A DNA stretch of 14,000 nucleotides from an uncultured Collinsella sp. (GTDB taxonomy: Bacteria > Actinomycetota > Coriobacteriia > Coriobacteriales > Coriobacteriaceae), in contig CALBUZ010000143.1 of assembly GCA_937969105.1 (NCBI GenBank), positions 1 through 14,000 of the forward strand, in the 5' to 3' direction. Made by a program: the position numbers and the translations under genes. The notes under the pieces are model-generated. The model was not told where the DNA came from and did no database searches. It saw only the letters and a list, made by a program, of their open reading frames with translations. Every line of letters starts with the position of its first letter. The stretch's first letter is position 1. This document shows, piece by piece, positions 1 to 6,162 of the stretch.

Positions 1-257
1 AAATGGTTCGATGTCTGCCCGGATGCGACACAACTGGTGTGTCCATCCTCGCAGTATCCGGTTCTCAAGGTGCACGCTCTGCGGCCGATCCGGTTCGACC
101 GGGCCGCGCGGCAAGGAGATATATTGCCAGACCGGAGGGCCCCCGCGGGCGGGAATCTGGGCGTACACATTTCCTACACATATTTAAAGCCAGCTTACGT
201 TTGCCAGCCGTTCTCTACCGCTCACCGAGGGTCTCTTTATAGTGAAGCGTCATATGG
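1..257. other. Gene-free stretch with nested inverted repeats
   Basis: No convincing coding sequence is seen on either strand: minus-strand frames are broken by stops, and the open plus-strand frames have no recognisable protein character. The stretch holds several inverted repeats. GGATG (21-25) and GACACA (27-32) pair with TGTGTC (38-43) and CATCC (44-48), leaving one bulged C. GCGGC (81-85) and CCGGT (90-94) pair with ACCGG (98-102) and GCCGC (103-107) around a TCG loop. CCAGA (127-131) faces TCTGG (156-160). It could be the 3' region of the adjacent minus-strand mutase gene, or part of a structured RNA that runs off the left edge. I do not recognise it as tRNA, tmRNA, RNase P RNA, SRP RNA or a common riboswitch. 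Confidence 0.45.
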
Positions 258-1658
258 CTAAAGCTGATAGGCTCCCTTAGCCAAGGCACAGCCGGCATCG
301 AGCAACTCATCGCGCTCCTCCACCGAGAACCCCTCGGCGTATACGCGAACCACCGGTTCGGTCCCGCTAGGGCGGATCAGCAGCCAGGTGTCATCCTCGA
401 ATGCCAAACGTAAACCATCCATATGGCTTACAGTCTGCGGCGCCTTGCCGCAAATCGATTTGGGATTCATGCCAGGAAGCAGCGTTCGCAGCGATTCGGC
501 GTCTTCGGCCTCAAGGCGCAAATCGCGACGCCCATAGCTCGTCTTACCAAAACTGGCCTCGAGCTGATCGACCAAAACGCCCAAGGGCGCACCCGTCTTT
601 GCCATAAGCTCACACAGAATCAGACAAGCAAGGATTCCATCACGCTCGGGCATATGCGCGGCAATGCCGATACCGCCGGCCTCCTCGCCTCCCATGAGGA
701 CACCGCCCTTCTTCATCTCTGCAGCTATATATTTGAAACCGACCGGCTTAACGGTCACGCGACAGCCAAGCGCCTCGGCAATGCGGCGCACGAGCGTCGA
801 GCACGAGAGATTGACGACGACACGCCCCTCCAAATTGCGGAATTGAACGAGGTCGCCCAAAACAAGCGCCATGATTTGATGCGGATGTATATATCTACCG
901 CGTTCGTCGACCGCGCCGATACGATCGGCATCGCCGTCGGTTACCAGGCCCGCGCATGCCCCGTCCTCGACAACCGCACGCTCGCAGGCGTCCACCCATG
1001 GCTCAACAGGGTCGGGGCAAATGTCCTCTTGATCGGACGACTCTCCGGCATGAATCTCGTGCACCTCGACGCCTAGCTCCCGCAGCAGGTCGGCAAGATA
1101 TCCCTGGGCCGCGCCGCCCATGGGGTCAACCACCACACGCAGGTGAGCGGCTCGAATGGCCTCGGCATCGACAAACGATGCCACCGCCTGCATATAGTCA
1201 GGAATAATATCCGCGGTGCGATAGCTTTCCTCGATCCCCATCGGCTCGGGGGCCATGGTCTCTTCGAGCTCTTCGATGACATCCTGATTGGCCGTCGAGC
1301 CATCTCCCATGCGTAGCTTAAGGCACAGATACCCCTGCGGATGATGGGACCCCGTCACCATGAGCGCACCACAGGCCTCGCCGTCATACGCCGCCGCCCA
1401 CGTAAGGGCGGGAGTCGGGACAGGCCGAGATGCGAGCACTGCGTCCAATCCGTGAGCGGCAAGCACGCCTGCCGCAAGCTCAGCGAACTCGCGCGCCTGC
1501 GGCCGGGTGTCGAACCCTATATATACTGTTTTGCCGGGATTGATCTTTTGCCACAGCTCGCCGACGGCATCGGCAATGCGGGCAACGTTGTCGGCGGTAA
1601 AGTCGTCGTCGACGCGGGCGCGCCAACCATCAGTTCCAAAATGAATTATCGCGCACAC
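258..1658 (-). CDS. Phosphoglucomutase/phosphomannomutase family protein
   Basis: This is an alpha-D-phosphohexomutase, a cytoplasmic enzyme that moves phosphate between C1 and C6 of a hexose phosphate through a phosphoserine. Numbered from the GTG start (466 residues), the visible motifs are FGTDGWRA (7-14), the catalytic Ser104 in TGSHHP, the metal-binding loop DGDADR (241-246), the sugar-specificity loop GGEEAGG (323-329) and the phosphate-binding RPSGTEP (429-435). All four family domains are therefore present. The active-site loop departs from the common TASHNP form. The frame stays open back to 1742, but I chose GTG at 1658 because GAGG lies nine bases upstream and the conserved sequence begins just after it. 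The gene is alone on its transcript, behind the terminator of the upstream methyltransferase. Three Tyr-Ile pairs are all written TATATA, unlike the other genes here. Glucose or mannose specificity cannot be decided. Confidence 0.9.
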   Translation of the reverse strand: MCAIIHFGTDGWRARVDDDFTADNVARIADAVGELWQKINPGKTVYIGFDTRPQAREFAELAAGVLAAHGLDAVLASRPVPTPALTWAAAYDGEACGALMVTGSHHPQGYLCLKLRMGDGSTANQDVIEELEETMAPEPMGIEESYRTADIIPDYMQAVASFVDAEAIRAAHLRVVVDPMGGAAQGYLADLLRELGVEVHEIHAGESSDQEDICPDPVEPWVDACERAVVEDGACAGLVTDGDADRIGAVDERGRYIHPHQIMALVLGDLVQFRNLEGRVVVNLSCSTLVRRIAEALGCRVTVKPVGFKYIAAEMKKGGVLMGGEEAGGIGIAAHMPERDGILACLILCELMAKTGAPLGVLVDQLEASFGKTSYGRRDLRLEAEDAESLRTLLPGMNPKSICGKAPQTVSHMDGLRLAFEDDTWLLIRPSGTEPVVRVYAEGFSVEERDELLDAGCALAKGAYQL

Positions 1659-1667
1659 GCGCAGACA

Positions 1668-1671
1668 CCTC
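1668..1671 (-). promoter_or_regulatory. Ribosome-binding site deciding the mutase GTG start
   Basis: GAGG on the minus strand lies nine bases before the GTG at 1658. No ATG occurs near the conserved FGTDGW start, so this site favours GTG over the longer reading that begins near 1742. Confidence 0.55.
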
Positions 1672-1781
1672 ACAGTGTTTGGATCATGGTACGCATGAGG
1701 TATACCCGCAACGCTCGCCCAGCAACCTGCCAAAACCGGCATTCACCATTTGGGCAAATGCTAGCGACGATGTGCAGGCAA

Positions 1782-1811
1782 TAAAAAAAACCGCTCCGTA
1801 TGGAGCGGTTT
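1782..1811 (-). terminator. Rho-independent terminator after the methyltransferase
   Basis: The arms 1788-1797 and 1802-1811 form a ten-pair stem with a four-base loop (AAACCGCTCC against GGAGCGGTTT). On the minus strand it is followed by a run of eight T. It begins seven bases after the methyltransferase stop codon and separates that transcript from the mutase gene. Confidence 0.9.
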
Positions 1812-1817
1812 CGACCT

Positions 1818-2711
1818 TTATATATCGAGCGCCTCGGCCATCGCCGCCGTGGTGATCGCCGTGGTTCCACAGCAACTGCCCACCATTGCGGCACCGGCAT
1901 GCCTCCATTCGATGCAAGCGCGCGCGAAGGCTTCGGGGTTCTCGCGCCACACAGGGCCATCCTGAGTTTGGACCGGATCGCCCATGTTGGGGCGTACCGT
2001 GACGGGCGTAGTCGCCGATGCAACCATCCTAGGCACCGCCACGTTCGCGGCCGCAAGTGAACAGCAGTTAACGCCAACCGAGTTTGCGCCGTGCTTTTCG
2101 GCGTACAAAACGGCAGCCTCGATGTTGAGGCCATCGCCTAGCAGGTCGCCTTTATCGTCAACGACAAAACTTACCAAAACAGGCATGCCGTCGGCGGCAT
2201 CCTGAACGCCGGCAAGCATGGGCTGCAAATTACGGATAGACGTCACCGTCTCGATCAGCAGACCGTCAACACCAGCATTGAGCAGGGCGTATGCCTGCTC
2301 TCGCGAAATGCCTCGTATTTCTCGATACTCGGCAGAGTCTTCGGCAAACCACTCAATGCCGATCGGGCCCATCGAGCCCAGCAGCAGCTGAGGGTGCGCC
2401 TGGCGTGCATCGTCGACGGCACCGCGATTGACCTCAGCCACGGACGGCGTAATCTGATCTTGCTTGAGGGCATAGCTTGATGCCTGAAAGGTATTGGTAA
2501 TGAGCACCTGCGCACCGGCGGCGACATACAGGCGATGGATACGAGAAACAGTCTGCGGCTCGGCAAGGTTCCAAAACGCCGGTGGGATGTCGGCAGCATC
2601 GTATTCGCTCATCAGCACGCTACCCATGGGGCCCTGCGTCAACAGGGTCTCGCTCGACATGCGGCGCATAAGTTCCTCGCCGCCGGGGCGGTTGTAATAA
2701 CTCGTATCCAT
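1818..2711 (-). CDS. Homocysteine S-methyltransferase family protein
   Basis: This zinc-dependent enzyme should transfer a methyl group from a small donor (S-methylmethionine, S-adenosylmethionine or a betaine-like compound) to homocysteine, giving methionine in the cytoplasm. It is a single TIM-barrel domain of 297 residues with no cobalamin or folate domain, so it is not full-length MetH. Visible motifs are the glycine loop QGPMGSVL (26-33), TNTFQAS (72-78), and the zinc ligands Cys216 in GVNC and Cys280-Cys281 in GSCCGT (commonly GGCCGT). The first ATG lies 12 bases after the regulator stop but lacks a Shine-Dalgarno site. Met15 at 2669 has GAGGAA just upstream and may be the real start, giving 283 residues. 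The gene is co-directional with the DtxR/MntR-type regulator and is probably co-transcribed with it. The methyl donor cannot be read from sequence. Confidence 0.9.
   Translation of the reverse strand: MDTSYYNRPGGEELMRRMSSETLLTQGPMGSVLMSEYDAADIPPAFWNLAEPQTVSRIHRLYVAAGAQVLITNTFQASSYALKQDQITPSVAEVNRGAVDDARQAHPQLLLGSMGPIGIEWFAEDSAEYREIRGISREQAYALLNAGVDGLLIETVTSIRNLQPMLAGVQDAADGMPVLVSFVVDDKGDLLGDGLNIEAAVLYAEKHGANSVGVNCCSLAAANVAVPRMVASATTPVTVRPNMGDPVQTQDGPVWRENPEAFARACIEWRHAGAAMVGSCCGTTAITTAAMAEALDI
2673..2678 (-). promoter_or_regulatory. Ribosome-binding site supporting an internal methyltransferase start
   Basis: GAGGAA on the minus strand lies three bases before the ATG at 2669 (GAGG is five bases away), which is residue 15 of the longer reading. 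The outer ATG at 2711 has only AT-rich sequence before it; the nearest GAGGAA is about 17 bases away, in the end of the regulator gene. Confidence 0.5.
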
Positions 2712-2723
2712 ATATATGTTTCG

Positions 2724-3146
2724 CTATTCCTCGACGCTGATTCCCTGCTTTTCGAGATAGGCGAGCCAGCGGCTCATCGTGTCCTCGGAAAGCGCATGTT
2801 CCATCATGCACGCCTCGGAATCGGCCCGCTCAAAATCGACGCCGAGCTCCTGGACCAAAAACGTGCGGATAAGGCGATGACGGTACCAGATAGCCGTGCC
2901 GACCTCGCGACCACGGTCGGTCAGGATGACCTTGCCGTAATGCGATTGCTCGACAAGCTCGGACGCCTTAAGCGCCGAAACTGCCTTATTGACCGATGCC
3001 TTGGAGACACCAAGACGCTGTGCGATGTCGACCGATCGCACGCCATTGGTCTCCCCTTCTTCGTTTTCGATGCGAACCATGCACTCCAAGTAGTCTTCGT
3101 TCGCCACTGTTAGGTGCAGCTCGCGCGAGCTATTTGTCGTATCCAT
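2724..3146 (-). CDS. DtxR/MntR-family metal-dependent transcriptional regulator
   Basis: This is a 140-residue metal-sensing repressor: an N-terminal winged helix (about 13-80, with the recognition-helix region near SKASVNKAVSAL, 48-59) followed by a helical dimerisation and metal-binding domain (about 81-140). It has no C-terminal SH3-like domain, as in MntR. By alignment from memory, the metal ligands are Asp18 and Glu21 (MntR Asp8 and Glu11), His90 in YRHRL, Cys113 and Glu116-His117 in ACMMEH. Asp18 is MntR-like, while the ACxxEH cysteine is DtxR/IdeR-like, so Mn or Fe specificity is unclear. It is transcribed divergently from pepT, with an 18-bp palindrome in the shared control region that may be its own operator. 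It leads a probable two-gene unit with the methyltransferase. Confidence 0.88.
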   Translation of the reverse strand: MDTTNSSRELHLTVANEDYLECMVRIENEEGETNGVRSVDIAQRLGVSKASVNKAVSALKASELVEQSHYGKVILTDRGREVGTAIWYRHRLIRTFLVQELGVDFERADSEACMMEHALSEDTMSRWLAYLEKQGISVEE

Positions 3147-3177
3147 GACCTTCCGTCCCTTCTGCGTTCAAAGGCTG

Positions 3178-3183
3178 ATTCTA
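3178..3183 (-). promoter_or_regulatory. Possible -10 box for the regulator gene
   Basis: TAGAAT on the minus strand, 31 bases before the regulator ATG. The expected -35 position, 17 bases upstream, falls inside the palindrome at 3201-3218 and does not resemble TTGACA, so the call is tentative. Confidence 0.3.
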
Positions 3184-3200
3184 CCCCATCCGCCCGTCGC

Positions 3201-3218
3201 GGTATGCTGTGGCATACC
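3201..3218. promoter_or_regulatory. 18-bp palindrome, candidate operator
   Basis: GGTATGCTGTGGCATACC is a perfect inverted repeat with seven-base arms (3201-3207 and 3212-3218) and a four-base centre. It lies between the divergent regulator and pepT genes, and would cover the -35 position of both proposed promoters. Size, symmetry and position suit a DtxR/MntR-family dimer site, but the sequence is not a match I recognise to the classic DtxR or MntR box. With no poly-T after it, it is not a terminator. Confidence 0.5.
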
Positions 3219-3222
3219 GTGC

Positions 3223-3228
3223 TAGAGT
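3223..3228 (+). promoter_or_regulatory. Possible extended -10 box for pepT
   Basis: TAGAGT preceded by TGC gives an extended -10 pattern (TGnTAnnnT), 38 bases before the pepT ATG. No good -35 is seen, and the palindrome occupies that position. Confidence 0.3.
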
Positions 3229-3266
3229 TCTTGTTGCACACGACGACCAAGATTGGAGCGGTCTTT

Positions 3267-4514
3267 ATGGAAAACAACACCACGAACCCCGACGTCCTTG
3301 AGCGCTTTTTGCGCTACGTCCAAATCAACACGCAATCCGAGGATGCAAACTGCGACCAGGTGCCTTCGAGCACCGTTCAGTTTGACCTTGCCAACGTACT
3401 GGCCGAGGAGCTGCGCGAGCTCGGCGCGGTCGATGCCCATGTGACCGAGCATGCCTACGTCTGCGCGCATATTCCTGCGAGCGCGGGCGCGGAGGACAAG
3501 CCCGCCCTGGGCCTGATCGCACACCTCGACACCACCGAGGTTGCGCCGGGCGCCGGCGTGAAGCCGCACATTGTGCGCTACGAAGGCGGCGACCTGGTCT
3601 GCGGTACCGTTGACGGCAAGCCCGTGGCCATGAGCACCGCCAAGCTTCCCGCCCTGAACGACCTTGTGGGTGAGGACTTGGTCTGCAGTGACGGCACCAC
3701 GCTGCTCGGCGCCGACGACAAGGCCGGTGTCGCCGAGATCATGGCGCTTGTCGCGCGTATCGCTCAGGACCCCTCGCTGCCCCACCCCGCACTCGGCATT
3801 TGTTTTTGCCCGGACGAAGAAATCGGTCACGGCGCCGAACTGTTGGACATCGAGGCCTTCGGATGCAAGTACGCCTACACGGTCGACGGCGGTCCCATTG
3901 GCGAGCTGGAGTGGGAGTGCTTTAACGCCGCCGAGGCAACCGTTCACTTTGAGGGCCAGTCCATCCATCCCGGTGACGCCAAGGGCCGCATGGTCAACGC
4001 GGGCAATCTGTTCTGCGACTTTAACGCGCTGCTCCCTTATGCGCAGCGCCCGGAATACACCGAGGGCTACGAGGGCTTCTATCATCTTGAGGGCGTGTCT
4101 GCAACCGTCGACCACGCTACGGCGCGCTATATCGTTCGCGACCACGACGCGGCAAAGTTCCAGCAGAAGCTCGCGCTGATTGATTCCGCCGCAGCACTGC
4201 TCAACCAGCGCCTGGGCGAAGAGCGCGTGACGGTCGAGATCAAGCAGCAGTACCGCAACATGGCCGAGATCGTGCGTGACTACCCCGAGCTTATCGATGT
4301 CGCCAAGGAAGCCTACCTTGCCTGCGGCATTGAGCCCCAGGTGCTGCCGATTCGCGGTGGTACCGACGGTGCGCAGCTGTCGTTCCGCGGCCTGCCCTGC
4401 CCCAACCTTTCCACGGGCGGCTACTGCTACCACGGCGTCAACGAGTTTGTCCCGGTCAGCTCGCTCGTCAAGATGACCGACGTCCTCCAGGAACTCGTCG
4501 CCCGCTTCGCATAG
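3267..4514 (+). CDS. pepT: Peptidase T (tripeptide aminopeptidase, family M20B)
   Basis: This cytoplasmic di-zinc aminopeptidase releases the N-terminal residue from tripeptides and completes peptide breakdown. The 415 residues match the usual family length of about 410. Visible active-site features are His86 and Asp88 in AHLDTTE, Asp150 in LLGADDKAG, the catalytic pair Glu184-Glu185 in PDEEIGHGA, Asp207 in TVDGG, and His389 in CYHGVNE. The dimerisation domain lies between, with QSIHPGDAKGRMVNA (231-245), and IRGGTDGAQLS (362-372) returns to the catalytic domain. The frame stays open back to 3114, but the ATG at 3267 has GGAG eight bases upstream and starts where family members start. It is the only plus-strand gene here, has its own terminator, and faces the metal-regulator gene, so metal control is possible but unproven. 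Confidence 0.95.
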   Translation: MENNTTNPDVLERFLRYVQINTQSEDANCDQVPSSTVQFDLANVLAEELRELGAVDAHVTEHAYVCAHIPASAGAEDKPALGLIAHLDTTEVAPGAGVKPHIVRYEGGDLVCGTVDGKPVAMSTAKLPALNDLVGEDLVCSDGTTLLGADDKAGVAEIMALVARIAQDPSLPHPALGICFCPDEEIGHGAELLDIEAFGCKYAYTVDGGPIGELEWECFNAAEATVHFEGQSIHPGDAKGRMVNAGNLFCDFNALLPYAQRPEYTEGYEGFYHLEGVSATVDHATARYIVRDHDAAKFQQKLALIDSAAALLNQRLGEERVTVEIKQQYRNMAEIVRDYPELIDVAKEAYLACGIEPQVLPIRGGTDGAQLSFRGLPCPNLSTGGYCYHGVNEFVPVSSLVKMTDVLQELVARFA

Positions 4515-4540
4515 GTCTGGCCGCACAATTCCAAAAGACG

Positions 4541-4578
4541 AATCGCCCCGTCCTCAACCGAGAACGGGGCGATTTTTT
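4541..4578 (+). terminator. Rho-independent terminator of pepT
   Basis: AATCGCCCCGT (4541-4551) and ACGGGGCGATT (4564-4574) make a perfect 11-pair stem with a 12-base loop. A run of six T (4573-4578) starts within the last two stem bases. It begins 26 bases after the pepT stop. Confidence 0.92.
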
Positions 4579-4625
4579 GCTGCACTGAGGACAGGTTGAC
4601 GCGCGCCAGCCTCTTGACGCAAGGA

Positions 4626-4757
4626 GTGTCCCCAACTGCCGGCACAAAAGGAACGTCCCCAAGTGCCAAGTGTCAAGTGCCGCAAGAGTGTCCCCTTTGA
4701 CTAGTCATTTAAGAACGTCCCCAATGACTACGTCAGAACGTCCCCAATGACTACGTC
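4626..4757. repeat. GTCCCC repeat cluster with a 23-bp tandem duplication
   Basis: Five copies of GTCCCC start at 4628, 4655, 4690, 4717 and 4740, each in an AGTGTCCCC or AACGTCCCC context. The blocks 4712-4734 and 4735-4757 are identical 23-base direct repeats. A perfect ten-base palindrome, TGACTAGTCA, lies at 4697-4706. Most of the 406-base gap between pepT and the LCP gene is this cluster. It has no coding character and no IS ends or transposase. It resembles dispersed short intergenic repeats, perhaps of the kind mobilised by Y1 (REP-associated) transposases. That assignment is inference. Confidence 0.6.
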
Positions 4758-4807
4758 GATGTTTTGGCAACGACAGCGAGCGGGTCGCATTTGAGACAAG
4801 GTGACGT

Positions 4808-4843
4808 GAAACGAAAGGGCGCTGACCTTCTGGTCGCGCCCTT
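4808..4843 (-). terminator. Probable terminator of the murA-LCP transcript
   Basis: AAGGGCGC (4815-4822) and GACC (4824-4827) pair with GGTC (4832-4835) and GCGCCCTT (4836-4843), with a TTCT loop and one bulged T. On the minus strand the stem runs into TTTCGTTT, an imperfect T-tract. It lies about 80 bases beyond the LCP stop. The broken T-tract lowers confidence. Confidence 0.6.
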
Positions 4844-4891
4844 GAAGTTGAACGTCAGATTGTCCAAATGCGGCCCGCGCAGCGTCGAGCC

Positions 4892-4919
4892 GTTACGCGG
4901 GCTGGTAAGCCCGCGTAAC
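4892..4919 (-). other. Perfect stem-loop immediately after the LCP gene
   Basis: GTTACGCGGGCT (4892-4903) and AGCCCGCGTAAC (4908-4919) form a perfect 12-pair stem with a four-base loop, one base after the LCP stop codon. No T-run follows on either strand, so it is unlikely to be an intrinsic terminator. It may protect the 3' end of the mRNA or be a short repeat element. Confidence 0.6.
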
Positions 4920-4920
4920 T

Positions 4921-6150
4921 CTAATAGTTGGCTTCGTAGCCGTTGCCGTCGCCGGTGGGCTCTTCGTAGTAGTCCGAATCGCTCGAATCGCTTGAGTCAT
5001 CGGAATTGTCAGAGCTGACCGATGAGGTTGCGGTGCCGTTGGCGTAATCGTCGGACGTGTTGTTGTTCAGGTCGCCGATCGTAGAGCTGGAGCCATCGGA
5101 CTGGCCCATGGTATTGGGGCCCTTGGGATCCTTACCAGCGTCGACGCGCTCCATCATTTCCTTGAGCTCGTCCTCGTAGACAAAGACGTAGCTCACACCA
5201 TCAATCATGGTGCTGTCATCGGCATACGAAGGCAAGTTGGCCGAATAGATGCCGTCAACATCCATGCCGCGCATGGCATTGACCGTAGAGACGATGTCCT
5301 GAACGCTCATATCGGTCACGAGCATGTCGGACAGCGAATTGACGAGGTCGAAGACCTTGGTGGCATCGAAGTTGTTGAGGATCTGGTTGGCAAGGGCGCC
5401 AAGTACCTGACGCTGGTGGCGCATACGCGTGTAGTCGCCATCGGCATAGATGTAGCGGCAGCGGGCATAGGTAAGGGCGGTTGCGCCATCCATGTGCTGC
5501 TGACCGGCGGTGATCTTAATGTCGAGGTGCTCAGGGTCATCAACGTCATCGATCGCGTTGATGTCGATGCCGCCGACCGAGTCGATGAGCGACTGCATGC
5601 CATCGAAGCTGACCTCGGCATAGTGCGAAATCTGCACGCCGCACAGTTCGTTGACCGCCTGGACCATGGCCTCGGCGCCGCCGTAGGTGTGGCAGGCGTT
5701 GATCTTCATGGTCGAACCGTTGTAGGCGACCTTGGTATCACGCGGAATGGAGATGAGCGTCGCCTGCTTTTGCGTGGGATCGATACGCGCCAGGATAATC
5801 GAGTCGGCGCGATACGTATCCTCGCCCGGGCGACCGTCAGTGCCAAGGAGTAGCACGTAGAACGGGTCCTTTGCCTCGTCGGTATCAACCAGGATCTGGC
5901 GCAGGTTGTCGGTAATGACATTGGAATCGCCGAGCTTGCCCATAATGGTGGCAAACCACAGGCCGGCGGCAGTCGTAGCGCTCAACAGCACACCGAGCAC
6001 AGCAATGAGCGCGACGCGGCGAACCGTATGACCGCGACGGCGCTGACGGGCGCGCTCGGAATAGCGGGCAACGTTATCGCGGCTATAGATTTTTGCCTGA
6101 GCGCCGGTCGAAGGTCTTCGAGATTCCGTAATGGGCTTTTTCTTAAACAT
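4921..6150 (-). CDS. LytR-CpsA-Psr (LCP) family wall-polymer ligase
   Basis: LCP proteins are membrane-anchored enzymes that move glycopolymers such as teichoic acid or capsule from a lipid carrier onto peptidoglycan outside the cell. The 409 residues start with a basic cytoplasmic tail (1-44, many Arg and Lys), then one membrane segment (about 45-68) and the extracellular LCP domain (about 95-260). Conserved pieces are LLLGTDGR (101-108), the Asp/Arg motif DTYRADS (111-117), SIPRDT (134-139), VGGIDIN (192-198), ALTYARCRY (225-233) and the Arg-rich RMRHQRQVL stretch. The last 60 residues are a Ser/Asp/Asn-rich low-complexity tail. ATG at 6150 is preferred over TTG at 6156 because AGG lies six bases before it. 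It starts 12 bases after the murA stop, so the two are probably co-transcribed. Confidence 0.92.
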   Translation of the reverse strand: MFKKKPITESRRPSTGAQAKIYSRDNVARYSERARQRRRGHTVRRVALIAVLGVLLSATTAAGLWFATIMGKLGDSNVITDNLRQILVDTDEAKDPFYVLLLGTDGRPGEDTYRADSIILARIDPTQKQATLISIPRDTKVAYNGSTMKINACHTYGGAEAMVQAVNELCGVQISHYAEVSFDGMQSLIDSVGGIDINAIDDVDDPEHLDIKITAGQQHMDGATALTYARCRYIYADGDYTRMRHQRQVLGALANQILNNFDATKVFDLVNSLSDMLVTDMSVQDIVSTVNAMRGMDVDGIYSANLPSYADDSTMIDGVSYVFVYEDELKEMMERVDAGKDPKGPNTMGQSDGSSSTIGDLNNNTSDDYANGTATSSVSSDNSDDSSDSSDSDYYEEPTGDGNGYEANY

Positions 6151-6162
6151 AGGCAACCTGCA

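Noticed and set aside
81..107. tRNA-like GGTTCGA sequence near 92-98
   Set aside because: The flanking stems do not form a T-arm with a seven-base loop, and no acceptor or anticodon arms could be found.
1659..1742. N-terminal extension of the mutase back to an ATG at 1742
   Set aside because: The added 28 residues have no family similarity or ribosome-binding site, whereas the GTG at 1658 has GAGG at good spacing and leads straight into the conserved start.
3114..3266. N-terminal extension of pepT by 51 residues
   Set aside because: It would overlap the divergent regulator gene and the control region; the ATG at 3267 has a good Shine-Dalgarno sequence and the expected family start.
3222..4526. 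Long open frame antisense to pepT (also 6373-7551 opposite murA, 8378-9574 opposite atpD, 10329-11900 opposite atpA)
   Set aside because: These frames mirror strongly conserved genes, their translations have no family character, and GC-rich codon use routinely leaves such antisense frames free of stops.
4764..5018. Plus-strand open frame across the 3' end of the LCP gene
   Set aside because: It runs through a terminator-like hairpin and a perfect stem-loop and then opposite the LCP coding sequence, with no recognisable protein features.
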